Positions 32,776 through 44,468 of a DNA stretch of 64,000 nucleotides are shown one piece after another (the first letter of the stretch is position 1; each line of letters opens with the position of its first letter). Below the pieces are notes generated by a model. It did no database searches, was not told the DNA's origin, and saw nothing but the letters and a program-made list of their open reading frames with translations. Source of the stretch: Megalobrama amblycephala (Eukaryota > Chordata > Actinopteri > Cypriniformes > Xenocyprididae); the NCBI RefSeq assembly GCF_018812025.1, contig NC_063061.1, positions 34,990,493 to 35,054,492 on the forward strand, in the 5' to 3' direction. The position numbers were made by a program, and so were the translations under genes.

Positions 32776-34304
32776 TTTTGCTAATGTATTGTCACTAATT
32801 CTTAATTAACTAGACAAACTTTTTTTTCCCCCTTTTTTTCTGAATTGACATTTTCCTCTAAATAAGAATTTATGATCCCAGAACATGTTAGTGTAGGAAA
32901 CACTGTTGCTTATTTATTCAGAGAGGTCCACCACTTTAAAACGACTTGTGATTTACATCTTCATTTGCATACACATTTCATCTTTTCTGTGTTTGTTTAT
33001 CAGATATGGTTGTTACACTTGTTTGTGGTTTGTTTGTTTTGAATAAATATTTCCTGCATCACCCAGTTTCACCATTTTTCAGATTGAGGGTTGGACTTGG
33101 ATCACGTGTCTATTTGTGAGTGACTCAATGTACACTTTCCCTTACTTGAAATACTTTCATAGTGCATATAATATGTATAATAATATGCATTGTATGTAGA
33201 GTGTTACGTTGTAATGATTAACATTTGAAACAACCAAATAAATTCATTAAATGTCCTACCTTTTTGAGGGGATTTTTAAGACAATATTTTGAAGAATTTT
33301 AATTATTTTTAGATAAGAACATTCTAACCTTTTTCTTAAGTTGAAAATAAGAAGAAAATGGCAGTTAAGAAGAGTTTTATACTTAAGAATGTTTTCGACC
33401 CAAGAACTTGTTGGCTGGAAGAGAAAACTGTGAGCTGTTAATGGCTTCAAGAAACAAATGAGCAGTCTATAAGAGGTTTCATGGATGATTTAACTATTAC
33501 ATTAACAGATACAAGGTGAGTTCTGTATACATTTGACTGCATGGAAACAATGACCAGGACTAGCTTTAAGGCCAAGAAATCAAAAAGCCACCTGATTATG
33601 CGTGAACATGCGTTGGAGATTGTTTTTTTTTTTTGTAAATACAGCTGTTATTTTTTTTAATAAATAATAATTATTATTATTTATTTTTCACAAACAAAGC
33701 ACTCAAACCACTGGAGTCACATAGATTATTTTATGAAGACTTTAAAGGCCTGTTCACACCGCTCAGATACATGCCAACAAACAAGTTGGCTGTTGGATTT
33801 GGAATTTTATGAAAAATAACTGCATGTTCACACTGCTCCAACAGACACCAACAAATACTGATCGAACATGTTCCCTCGGGTGAAACAAACCCTGACCAAC
33901 TCCAACAGACGCCGACAGGGGTAACACACTGATCTGACAAAACATGTTTGTTGCCGTTTTTCTGTGCAGTGTGAATAATACTACCTTTCTGGGTCTTGAA
34001 AGTGGTAGTTGCATAGGCTGTCAATGGAGGGACAGAAAGCTATCAGATATCATCAAAAAGTTTGAAGATGAACGAATGTCTCTCGAGTTTGGAATGACAT
34101 GAGGGTGAGTAATTAATGACGGAATTTTCATTTTGGGGTGAACTAGCCCTTTAAGTAACCAAAATTCAATGTCTGTCCAATGTTGGAGGCTGACATCAAG
34201 CCAGTGTTGACTTCCTGTAGAGATTTGGACAGGATGAGTACTCCATAAAATCTGACCATATACAATGTAAAAATGTGCACCAACAATGCAATGACTTCAT
34301 GCCT

Positions 34305-34341
<37 letters not shown>

Positions 34342-34500
34342 ACTTTAAATGAGCAGTTCATTCATAAATCCATAAGATATTTGCTTCATGTTGTGGAAAT
34401 GCAAACAAGAAGACAGAACACAACGAGCACAGCGCTGAAAAGGGGTGGGGCTACATAAGGTCTATAGAATGCTATAGAATGCTATCAGTCATGTTAAACC
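32776..34500. other. Spacer with repeats
   Basis: About 33747-34157 holds a CTGTTCACACCGCTC-type repeat joined to a TTAA-type element end (GGGGTGAACTAGCCCTTTAA at 34134-34154). A (TTA)n tract lies at about 34311-34340. No gene is supported. Confidence 0.5.
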
Positions 34501-34502
34501 TC

Positions 34503-34628
34503 ATTTGCATATGTTCTGTTTTATGTGACAAGAAGCTGTGCACATGCATCATCGATCTGTAAAGCGAGACTACACAAACAGCACAGAGTATCATTTACTC
34601 CCAGAGACACTGGATATTCACTCTTCAG
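34503..34628 (+). promoter_or_regulatory. Promoter and noncoding exon 1 of receptor copy 8
   Basis: ATTTGCAT at 34503-34510, exon ending CACTCTTCAG at 34628, donor GTGACAAA at 34629. Confidence 0.6.
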
Positions 34629-34718
34629 GTGACAAACTCTCCTTTTCAATATATATATATATATATTTTTTTTAAATCGAGGGTGGGGGTGTAGTTTAAG
34701 TGATATGAATTGATGAAC

Positions 34719-36005
34719 TAACCCTCTACCGCATGCATTATGATAAATCTATAAAAAAAAATATATATATAAAAAAATTGACTCTTTTTCTTTTCTTAGA
34801 ATGGCTTAACTTGAAGTGCTGTAAAAAAAGTTTGGAAGAAAAATATTATTTTAAGGTACATGATATGTTGCCATATGCCAACAACATACAACAGTGGAAA
34901 TAACTTAGAATAAGTATAAGTGTATATAGTTAATATTTTTCCTCAGAAATGTTTTTTTGTATTGAATCAATTGGTGCTATTATAAGCTTTAGCAGTAAAT
35001 ATAAACAACACCTTATACTTATTTTCCAACATCTTGTGCTTTAATTTATTCTCTTTTGCTGAATAATGCTTTATATTCTTTAAATTTCATTACGTTTTTT
35101 TGCGAATATTATTTAAATTGCAAATGTAGACAGTTAAAAACAATTCTAATACTGTTCATTATGTATCATAAAACATTGACATAAAACCAAAAACATTGCA
35201 GTTCATGAAAATTCAACATTACGCAATCTTATGAGAGGAAGGTTATGAACATGAACCCGCCATAATCCTTGAAACCTCACCTTTTTTCTGTACGAAACTT
35301 CAAAAAGCATTTTTTAAAGAGGTGAGGCACATGTACACATCACATTTGGTGCACTTCACCCTAACAATACACTTACAGCCACTTGCACCTGCCTTTTTGA
35401 GACACCATGGTAGGCCAGTGGTTGGTCTGGGCCAGTACTGACGGTGATGGCAGTGGGCAGGCAGGTCTCTGATGTTGATTTAATCCATAATACAAATGCC
35501 ATGGCAGTCCTTAACATATGACTAATCAACATTATATCACTAGCATTAATGTTTTTATTGTTACAGCTTAACGGACTGCAGCTGGCTTTGCTAGCTAGCT
35601 AACCTATTATAATAATGTCATTCCATTATTGTGCAGTGTTGCCATATGGCAACACAGACATTTTATCGACTTACCAAAAACTAATTTCATAAAAACTTTT
35701 TTGAGTGGTGAATATGGCATCATAACTTACCTGAGATGATGTGACATGGGCGGGTCCTTGTTTGTTACTGACATTTTAGTTTGCTTTCAGCAACTACCGA
35801 CAAGAGACGGCAGTCTGTCAGAAATCGCGCCACAGAAAAAAAAATATTGCATGTCATGTGACTTAACCAAAGCACGTAATTGGCTAAACTAAGGTCTTCT
35901 CTTACCAACAAAAAAAACCCAGAATGTTCTCTTAAAGAGACAGTGGCAAGAAAATGAACACAAAGAGTATGTTGCCATATGGCAACACTATGCGGTAGAG
36001 GGTTA
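34719..36005. mobile_element. piggyBac-like nonautonomous transposon
   Basis: Inverted ends TAACCCTCTACCGCAT (34719-34734) and ATGCGGTAGAGGGTTA (35990-36005) fit TTAA target sites followed by CCCT, the piggyBac pattern; the left TTAA has become CTAA. No transposase is present. The palindrome GTTGCCATATGGCAAC occurs at about 35639 and 35971, and a variant lies near 34869. It sits in intron 1 of copy 8. Confidence 0.7.
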
Positions 36006-36451
36006 AGATATGATATGAATTATGGAATAAGTGAAACGATAGAAAAATATGTTATGACTGCATGGTAAGAAATACACCACATTTGGTGTCATGATAAGGA
36101 CTAGAATCATATCTTAGTCTGAAGTAATCTGATATTGTAATACAGTTTAACTTTTAGGTAATTTAAGTTTGGTGCAGAATTATGGATTGTGGTGTTTTTT
36201 GTTTAATAATTAATTATGTGAATTAAAATGACCTTGGCATAAAGGTAATGTAATATTTGAGGGCTCTGGTAATGTGGATTTAAATTGTGAGCTTTGTACA
36301 TTTGGAGACTGGGTTGTATTGGTGATTATTTGCATATTGAGTCTGTTTATTTTGGCTTCTTCAGGGCAGTCTTAATTAAATTATACTTTTACAATTCTCT
36401 CTTCCAGTAGGTCACTGTTATAACTAATTATTAATTTTGAATTGAGAAGAC

Positions 36452-37286
36452 ATGGAGGAAATGAATAACTCTGCAGTGAACTTCACTACATCTGAAGCAT
36501 CTACATCTCAGCTAATAAATGGACTGTCAATTCTTGTGGGTAGCATCAGTTTCCTGTTTGGTCTTCCTACAAACGTCTACGTTATATGGCTCATCATCAC
36601 AGGAACAGGAAGTGGAGTTGCATTAGAGTTCTTCAACCTCAATCTCTCTGTATGTGAGATTGGTATCTGTTTGGATAGTTTGATCTGTATACTGTCAGTT
36701 TGGTTTTCAAGTCTCAGTATAGTGAAACTGTTTCTACTTGGACTTTCCACCACTGGTCGTCCTCTGTTTCAGTGTCTGATGTGTGTTGAGCGTTACCTGG
36801 CAGTGGTTCATCCTGTAACCTTTCTGAAGTTCAAACCTCTCAGATATAGAGCGATCTGCTCCTATGTGGCTTGGATAATCTCTCTTGGGTCCTGTTTGCT
36901 CTCCATGTTTATTTTAGCCCCACTCAATGATAAAGTACAAGCAATTTCATGGTTCATCGCTGTACAGTTTCCACTCTTCCTCTTCATCCAGTTGTTTTTC
37001 CTTGTGGCTGTTCTCAGAGCTCTGAAGCAGTCCAGACCAGGAGAGAGAGGGAGAGAGAGAGAGAGAGGAGGAAAACCACATGAAGAGAAGAGCATTTTAT
37101 CTCATTCTAATAACTACTGTGAACACAGTTATCACATATGTCCCAAATGCAGTTTTAGGATTCACTATCCTTCTGACACAACAGGATAATCAGGCACTTT
37201 GGTTCACTGGTTTGGTTTATTTACTGGCTGGTTTTGTTCAGCCTGTTTTTTATCTGCATCGCACTGGAAAACTCCCCTGCCTCTGA
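36452..37286 (+). pseudogene. Rhodopsin-like 7TM receptor, array copy 8 (frameshifted in loop 3)
   Basis: TM1-TM5 are open from M-E-E-M-N-N-S-A-V-N-F, with E-R-Y-L-A-V-V-H-P after TM3. In loop 3 the GA tract (about 37041-37070) is four bases, two GA units, longer than in copies 1 and 5. The frame therefore shifts by one and ends at 37189. TM6 and TM7 (Q-P-V-F-Y-L-H-R-T-G-K) continue in the next frame from about 37080 to the stop at 37284-37286. This is the only disabling change seen, so the loss is recent or is a sequencing error in a microsatellite. The acceptor AG is at 36406-36407. Confidence 0.85.
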
Positions 37287-37978
37287 TCCTGATGAGACAT
37301 GTATTTATTACAAAATTAAGTAAATAATCTTTATTTATTTTAGACAACCATAGTTTTCATAACAGTATAGAATATGTAAAGAATATGTCTTTCCAGCTGA
37401 ACTGTCTTTTTTTTTAGCTCATGATCCCATGTTAGTATACTGCAGCTCTCATTTATGCATTTTCTACAAATGACTCCATCTTAAAATGACTTTAGTTACA
37501 TATAAACTATTTTGTGTGTGTGTGTGTATTACGTGTAGTGCAAGGCAGGCAAGGAAAAGGAGAGGGACATGCCTATAGACTGAACATATGTAATATGCAT
37601 GTGCATGCCGTGACCATTTTCACAAATTGACATTTTTGTAGTTTACACAGAGATGATAAAGGTATCATTTTCAAAAACTTGCACTTTCAAACACGTTTAA
37701 AAAAGTTTTTTTTTTAGGCCACCAAAATTTTAAATGAACGGCCAAAACACATAAAAAAGTTTTCCATTTTTAGTTGAAAATTGTGTCTTAAATGGCCCCT
37801 AAGGGCTTAAATATACTGAGCTAACAAGAAAACTAGATAGGAAACAGGTGAAAGGAATCAATAACAAGGGAAACCAAATCAGTTACCAAGTCAGTGACAA
37901 CAAACAGTAAGTTTAATGAAAAAGAAATTAATCCATAATCCATTAGTCCATAAAACAGGACCTAAAACATGACAGTTT
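37287..37978. other. Spacer, no gene
   Basis: A short (TG)n tract near 37514-37527 and low-complexity A/T runs. Nothing coding is recognised. Confidence 0.5.
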
Positions 37979-38126
37979 GATATGTACATGTAAAATTAAT
38001 CATAGTCAGTAGAATGTCTGTTGGGGACCATCATAATAAAGGTGTTAGCAGATATTAAGCAGACAGTCTACTAATATTCAAATCACTGGTAGTTGACATT
38101 CAGTTGCAAAGTTAGTAGAATGTCTA
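37979..38126. mobile_element. Miniature transposon fragment split by the gypsy element (continues at 47225-47252)
   Basis: It shares CAGTAGAATGTCTGTTGGGG with the element at about 17995 and ends after the gypsy insertion with AAATCAAAATAAAGTGTTACC. It is the same family as 11679-18139. Confidence 0.65.
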
Positions 38127-39213
38127 TGTAACGGATGTGGATGGACACACTCACAAATGGGGTTCAACTTGAATTTATCTTATTTTAGACAGAAAAAGAA
38201 GAAAACAATTCACTTTGGCTGAAGACAGAACTGCAGACATTCACAAAAGGCCACAGCATCGACACTTGAATCTGCTGCGGTCCAGCTAAACTCATTTTCT
38301 TATTAAACACAATATACAATGTGTTAAACATGACAATCTGTTCAATATATCTGATACTGTTCATTAATTGCCAAGTACCATTTGTTAACATATATAACAG
38401 AATAAACACGAAAGTAACATACCTTATTTTAGACAGAAAAAGAAGAAAACAATTCACTTTGGCTGAAGACAGAACTGCAGACATTCACAAAAGGCCACAG
38501 CATCGACACTTGAATCTGCTGCGGTCCAGCTAAACTCATTTTCTTATTAAACACAATATACAATGTGTTAAACATGACAATCTGTTCAATATATCTGATA
38601 CTGTTCATTAATTGCCAAGTACCATTTGTTAACATATATAACAGAATAAACACGAAAGTAACATACCTTATTTTAGACAGAAAAAGAAGAAAACAATTCA
38701 CTTTGGCTGAAGACAGAACTGCAGACATTCACAAAAGGCTAGAAAAATAGAAATTACACTCTTGACTCGTTATAATTCACTCAACTCATAATACAAATAA
38801 TTGTCAGATGGTTTAGAGAGAGATGCAATTATCACAATAAATGAACGTGTTCACTCCTGTGACGCACATGGAAATTCAATACATTTTATAACTATTTCAA
38901 CGACCACGTTAAAACATTAAATGCATTATATATGTTCAAATACATGTACGAAATATACTGCATCGAAAAGGTCATTTTTACATTTAATCTGTTAACAAGT
39001 TGGAGCGTGTAAAAACATACATACCCGCAGCATCGACACTTGAATCTGCTGCGGTACGGCAAGAGAAGAGCGACAAAATACAAAATCTGCAGTACCATTA
39101 ACAGCCACAGGATGGGAGCCTTTGAACACCAATGCATACAGCCGAATGCCTTATTTTATAAAATTCACATAATATTGCTCTTTAAATTAAATGTTCTTTT
39201 TAACCCTGTTACA
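38127..39213 (-). repeat. 3' LTR of the gypsy element, with tandem 244-bp duplication
   Basis: It is 1087 bp against 859 bp for the other LTR. Units start at 38179, 38423 and 38667 (period 244); the third is partial. The right LTR has only one full unit plus the partial one. Confidence 0.9.
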
Positions 39214-39224
39214 TCCACCCCCAC
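39214..39224 (-). promoter_or_regulatory. Polypurine tract of the gypsy element
   Basis: On the - strand this reads GTGGGGGTGGA directly before the 3' LTR. Confidence 0.75.
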
Positions 39225-39672
39225 TGAATTTACATAAAATAAGTGCATGACCAGGGGAGTATCAACAACGGAACACTTTTCCTTCAGTTCACAATAGTGA
39301 ACTTCACAATGAGAAAGGATCTCCTATCAAAGGACCGTCAAAAAAAAAACTAATTATCCCTTAAGGATGAAGTGATGAGAGAGTAGCGCTAAGCTCTCTC
39401 ACCAGCTACCGACAGCAGAACACTTACATACATTCCACAATATCCTTCCATGCTCTACTTTCCATTACAATTCTCAAACGAAATGAAGAAAAAATAAATA
39501 AATAAATAAATAATAATAATGTAGAAGTACACAAGGTGTACACAAGGACCCGAAGGCACCCCAGTTCTTCAGGTATGTGCTTAAAAATCTGAACTGTTGC
39601 TGTAAGACTATAAAACAGCCTTAACACTTTTTTAACCAACATGCCAAGAGACATGAAATTGAATGTTTTGTT

Positions 39673-42048
39673 TTAGGCAGAGAAAGCCCTAAACACTGAC
39701 TTGCAAACAGCTTGAACATTGTGTTTTGTATCCTGAACCACTGCCTGTGCTGACATTACATGTATTAATCTGTCAACAGGTTTAATCATGCGACCAAAAA
39801 ATGACCTGATCTGTGTGACTGGGCTAGAACTTTGCGGCACATTTACAGTGTCAGCTACATAGGTGTTGGTAGGTGTCTGAGGATGTGGCGGGGCAGACAG
39901 GACTGTCTCAGTATCTGATTCATGCGAATCTGAACCGTCTCTTGTGTCACCATCAGAAACAGATGTTTTTGCATCTCTTGACGTTTCAGGTACATGACTT
40001 TTTGGTGCAGAAGGAGAGGCTTCAGTCATAGGATCTACTAGAACTCCACTTGGGGTACGATCAGACTCATGATGGGATCTTTCAGGCAGGTCTGAAACCC
40101 AACTTATGGTTCTGTTTCTGTTATCAGATTCCTGAACTGACATAGAATCATCCTTAGAGTCAACGTCAACATCATCACATGTAGGTATCGCCTCGCCTCT
40201 CGTTATCACTGAGCCATCTATTGTAACGCTGCTGTAGCTGTCCTCCATGTGCTCAGACAGTTCTGCATCTCCTCCTAAAGACTCATCCTCCACTGCACAC
40301 AATGACAGGACAGAAGACGACCTCTGGTAAGAGGTGGATACATCAGAATGTTGATCAGGCAGAGGGTTCTCTACATTCACCGGTAAGAAATTCACCAACA
40401 TCAACAGGTTTCGATGAACCACTTTTTCCTGACCCGTGGCTGGGTTATGGATGCTGTAAGTATGAGTGTCCGGTTTACGGTCCACAACAGTGTAAACGGT
40501 TGACTCCCACCTGTCAGCGACTTTCTTCTTACCCCTTTCGGTTTTATTTGCTAGGAGCACCTGATCGCCTGTTTCAATGAGCAGTCCTTTTACCCTTCGG
40601 TTGTACAGCTCTGCATGTCTTTTCTGCTCTTTTGTTGCATGTTCTTGTGCAATCAGTAAAGCTTCTTTCAGATCTTTGACCAAAGTGGTTACGAACTTAT
40701 CACAGCAGGTTACAGCTGAATCATTTAAGACAGAACGAAAAAGAATGTCAATGGGCAGACGGGGCACACGCCCGAACATTAAATAAAAAGGAGCATAGCC
40801 TGTCGTTTCGTGGATTGTGCAATTATACAGAAATGTCAGTGTCTGCAACCGTCTCGGCCAATCTCTTTTCACGTCTGGTGATAAAGCTTGTATCATGTTT
40901 CCAAGGGTTCTATTAAAGCGTTCCACGCTTCCATTACCCATTGGGTGATACGCTGTTGTGTGTGACTTGTTCACCCCAGAGACCCTTAGAAGCTCTCCGA
41001 TCAATTTAATTTCAAAGCTTGGACCCTGGTCACTATAAATTCGTTCTGGGAGGCCGTAAATACAAAAATACCTGTCCCATAGGATCCTGGCAACCTGTTT
41101 GGGGGACTGGTCTCTACACACAAAGGCCTGTGCTAGCCTTGTAAAATGATCGGTTACCACCAAAACGTCAACAGACTTGTTAGTAGAGTCTTCTGCTGCC
41201 CAGAAGTCTATGCAGACAAGCTCTAACGGTCTACTTGTTGAAATGCTCTCCAGGGGAGCTCTACCAGAGGGATCAGTTGTTTTGCTCACAGTGCAGCGGT
41301 GACATTGGCGCACATAGTCTCTCACATTTTGATCCATGTTCAGCCAAAAGAAGCGCTGTCGTGCAAGGCTAGCACTCCTTGACTGACCTTGGTGACCACA
41401 GTCGTCATGGATTCCTCTCAAGATCACACTCACTAAAGACTCTGGAACAACAAATTGGTAGCGTTTTGTTCTTGATAGTTGATCATGAGACACTCTGTAC
41501 AAGATACCATTTCTGACAACAAGTTTCTCCCAGTGCTTCAAGTATTGAATAACAATCATCGATTCCTTCGACCTTTCTCTTCTCGAAGGCCTACGCCGAC
41601 GCTCAACATAATACAAGACTCTTGACAAAATTTTGTCTGTGAGCTGTTTTTCACGTAGCTCCTGTTCTGAATATGCTGGCAATGTGTCCTGCCCTTCTGA
41701 CATCAACTGAGGTAAGTGATCAATGACAGACATTGCTCGTGCCCTGGCACCGATATCCCACTCAACATGCGAGTTCAATATAGCAGATACATCTGCTTTT
41801 GGGACAGTCAGAAGTTCTTTGGTTTGTTCCATGTATGATTTGCACGACTGGCCTAGATTAAGGACACTCTGCCCCCTAGCTGAATCACATGACCTTCTAA
41901 AGGCATCCTGCACTGAAACTGTGGACATTCCTCTGGAACCAGCCAGAAGTGCTCCATATGGCTCTTTGAGAAGTCTCTGCGTGACATCAGTTTTGACAAA
42001 TGGAACCCGGCTCAGGGCATCAGCAACTGTGTTTTGGGGACCGGGCAC
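39673..42048 (-). CDS. Gypsy integrase and C-terminal region of pol
   Basis: The open frame has 791 codons. It begins after the RNase H tether (P-G-P-Q-N-T-V-A-D-A-L-S-R). It contains an HHCC finger (H-D-D-C-G-H ... C-H-R-C) at about residues 215-255 and an integrase core with V-C-I-D-F-W, Y-S-D-Q-G and S-V-E-R-F-N, the last two 35 residues apart as in D,D-35-E enzymes. A long acidic Ser/Thr-rich tail without a chromodomain follows. The first methionine is inside pol; in a working element this would be part of a polyprotein. The enzyme inserts the cDNA into the host genome. The frame is intact over its whole length. Confidence 0.88.
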   Translation of the reverse strand: MPGPQNTVADALSRVPFVKTDVTQRLLKEPYGALLAGSRGMSTVSVQDAFRRSCDSARGQSVLNLGQSCKSYMEQTKELLTVPKADVSAILNSHVEWDIGARARAMSVIDHLPQLMSEGQDTLPAYSEQELREKQLTDKILSRVLYYVERRRRPSRRERSKESMIVIQYLKHWEKLVVRNGILYRVSHDQLSRTKRYQFVVPESLVSVILRGIHDDCGHQGQSRSASLARQRFFWLNMDQNVRDYVRQCHRCTVSKTTDPSGRAPLESISTSRPLELVCIDFWAAEDSTNKSVDVLVVTDHFTRLAQAFVCRDQSPKQVARILWDRYFCIYGLPERIYSDQGPSFEIKLIGELLRVSGVNKSHTTAYHPMGNGSVERFNRTLGNMIQALSPDVKRDWPRRLQTLTFLYNCTIHETTGYAPFYLMFGRVPRLPIDILFRSVLNDSAVTCCDKFVTTLVKDLKEALLIAQEHATKEQKRHAELYNRRVKGLLIETGDQVLLANKTERGKKKVADRWESTVYTVVDRKPDTHTYSIHNPATGQEKVVHRNLLMLVNFLPVNVENPLPDQHSDVSTSYQRSSSVLSLCAVEDESLGGDAELSEHMEDSYSSVTIDGSVITRGEAIPTCDDVDVDSKDDSMSVQESDNRNRTISWVSDLPERSHHESDRTPSGVLVDPMTEASPSAPKSHVPETSRDAKTSVSDGDTRDGSDSHESDTETVLSAPPHPQTPTNTYVADTVNVPQSSSPVTQIRSFFGRMIKPVDRLIHVMSAQAVVQDTKHNVQAVCKSVFRAFSA

Positions 42049-42074
42049 GTACTTTATGTCAAAGTTGTAGCTAG

Positions 42075-43250
42075 CTAATTTGGCCCATATACTTTTGTAA
42101 GTATATGGGCCAAAGGATTATTGTCAGTCAAGACAGTGAATTCATGTCCTCTAAGCCAATGACTGAATTTATCACATACTGACCATTTCAAGGCCAAAAA
42201 CTCCAAACGATGTGCTGGATAATTTTGCTGCGAACGAGAAAGGGACTTGCTGGCGAAGGCCACAGGCCTGGCTTTTGTCTCCCCCTCTGGGACCTGTGAG
42301 AGCACAGCACCAATACCGTCTAAGGAGGCATCTGTTGCCAGTATGAAAGGGTGATCAAAATCAGGATGGGCAAGGACAACGCTCTCGACCAACGATGTTT
42401 TCAACCTCTCAACTGCCTGGTCCTGCGCTTGCGTCCAGTCACTAGGTTTCAGCTTCCTACTCTGGCGAGCATGATCTAGCTTCCTCAGATTCTTCGCTCT
42501 TGACTTTTGACCCTTCAGAAGATTAAAAAGTGGCTCTGCTGTAGCGGAATAGTTTGGAATAAAGTGCTGGTAGTAATTTATCATTCCCAAGAAAGATCTT
42601 ATTTTCTTCTGAGAAGGAGTCACTCCATCAAGCTCCATCAAATCCAAACTGCTTATCTTTGAGATGCTTTCAACTTTGCTTGGATCTGTGGAAACACCTG
42701 TCTGATCAATCATATGCCCAAGAAACTTCACTGATTTTCTTATCAGGTGGCATTTTTTTGGAGACAGCTTAAGATTGTGTGTGCGAAGCCTGTCAAACAC
42801 CATTTCCAAGCGATCAAGGGCGGTTTTCTCATCTGGGCCAAAGACAATCAGGTCATCCAGATAACACAACAGACTGAGAAAGTTTTCGTCTCCAAATATG
42901 TTGATCATCATACGCATGAAGCTGCCAGGACTGTTGCAGAGGCCTTGGGGTAAACGATTGTACTCGAAGAGGCCCATAGCCATCGTAAAGGCGGTAAACT
43001 TGCGGTCCTCCTCATGCAGCGGCATATTATAGAATCCGGATGTCAAATCCATTGTGCTAAAGAGGGCGTTACCGCCAAGTGCTGCCAAACAATCTGCCTG
43101 ATGAGGAAGAGGGTGCGCGTCCTTCAGCGTTCTCCTGTTCAACCAACGAAAATCAGTGCACACACGCAAGTCCCCATTGTTCTTCCAGACCAAAACGAGA
43201 GGAGAAGCATACTCACTGGTAGATCGCCAAATTATCTCCTTCTCCTCCAT
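42075..43250 (-). pseudogene. Gypsy reverse transcriptase and truncated RNase H
   Basis: RT motifs R-V-C-T-D-F-R-W-L-N, S-T-M-D-L-T-S-G-F, L-P-Q-G-L and Y-L-D-D are all present, followed by the connection domain and RNase H (A-T-D-A-S-L-D-G-I-G, T-D-N-N-P-L). After L-T-K the frame runs into a short inverted copy of its own preceding bases and a stop. The dozen or so residues before the K-L-A-S-Y stretch are lost. Upstream it is separated from the protease frame by a one-base shift near 43275. The RT domain itself looks undamaged. Confidence 0.88.
42079..42114. repeat. 16-bp perfect inverted repeat at a deletion junction in pol
   Basis: TTTGGCCCATATACTT (42079-42094) and its exact complement (42099-42114) are separated by four bases. 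Confidence 0.95.
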
Positions 43251-43251
43251 T

Positions 43252-44457
43252 TCAGTCAGTACCTGTCTGTTTTTGATATTGACTGGGTGCTACTCGTCTG
43301 AATGGAAGCCTGAAAGGTCTAGTATCTGAGAGGTGTATCCTGTGGACGAAATCCCTTGCTTCCCCACAATCAAGATGGTTACGTGAAAAGATGTCTTCGT
43401 AACTCAGTATTAGGTTCAGCAAACGTTGCTTGCATGCCTCCGAGATATCACACGAGTCAATGTTAAGATTGTCCAGGCCAATAGACTTCAGTCGCTCTTT
43501 CACAGATGACACGTCGGCCAACACAGACAAACTTGTGGGGCAGTTTACCAGAGAAGGATGGACTGCACTGGTGTGACCAAGATCTTCAACAGCAATGCAC
43601 GGATATAGGTCCGCAATTTTTGCATTCCGTCTCAATAACACTGGACTGCCTGATGTGTTGATAAGTTTCAAGGGGATCCATCCATCTCCCCACAGAGACG
43701 TGATTAGTCTAGCCACCATAACACCTCTGGGAGCCGAGTGAGAAGATGTAGGTTCAGTCATGACTGCAATTCCCGGGGAAACAACAGCAGATTTGGGCAG
43801 CCTTCCCCATACTAAATACTCACAACCCGGCTCAAGATAAACAGCTGAGTTGTATCTGACTGTTCCTATCCGCTCAGGTATCTCTTTTCCTCTCCAGCGG
43901 TTCAATCCAGCAAGCATTGACAAGAAGCTTTCACACTCAGGGTCTGCTGGAGTTGGACAAGACAGAGTTTGCCAATATCCATCACACAATTTGAAGTATT
44001 TGAGAATGTGTTTAATGACATTAGTCCCAAGTATCAGCTCATCATGTTGTCCAGGAACCACTAAGGTGGGAACTACCATCTTTATACCATACACTTCCAT
44101 GGGAAGATTGAATGAGGATTTGGGTTTGACACGTAGCCCTCCACAGCCTATAAGAGTAACATCAGTTTGAAACTCATCACATTCATCCACTGCACCAGCC
44201 GATCTCAGTTTCATCTCAGCAGACTCATTTATAGTGCAGGCCATCGAACCACTGTCCAACATTGCACTCAATGTCACCGTCTCTCCAATCTTCACTGGCG
44301 TATAAAAGAAGGTGTCACGTCCATCCACAACATGCATGTTCTGATAAATGACTTCCGAATGATCAAGACTTCCTTTGGCTAAAAGGTATGTATTCTCAGA
44401 CTCACAATTATCAATGGCTTGGGAGTTACAATGAGGACCCGCACTGCCTCCCTCCAA
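43252..44457 (-). CDS. Gypsy protease and N-terminal pol
   Basis: The open frame has 401 codons. An aspartic protease motif M-L-D-S-G-S-M-A-C-T lies at about residue 67, and L-I-L-G-T-N-V-I about 75 residues later is the flap/partner region. The rest links protease to RT and includes F-R-L-P-F-R-R-V-A-P-S-Q-Y just before the frame ends. RT continues in another frame, so the polyprotein is cut here by a one-base change. The protease would process the gag-pol precursor. Confidence 0.82.
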   Translation of the reverse strand: MEGGSAGPHCNSQAIDNCESENTYLLAKGSLDHSEVIYQNMHVVDGRDTFFYTPVKIGETVTLSAMLDSGSMACTINESAEMKLRSAGAVDECDEFQTDVTLIGCGGLRVKPKSSFNLPMEVYGIKMVVPTLVVPGQHDELILGTNVIKHILKYFKLCDGYWQTLSCPTPADPECESFLSMLAGLNRWRGKEIPERIGTVRYNSAVYLEPGCEYLVWGRLPKSAVVSPGIAVMTEPTSSHSAPRGVMVARLITSLWGDGWIPLKLINTSGSPVLLRRNAKIADLYPCIAVEDLGHTSAVHPSLVNCPTSLSVLADVSSVKERLKSIGLDNLNIDSCDISEACKQRLLNLILSYEDIFSRNHLDCGEARDFVHRIHLSDTRPFRLPFRRVAPSQYQKQTGTD

Positions 44458-44468
44458 ATACGGGTCTG

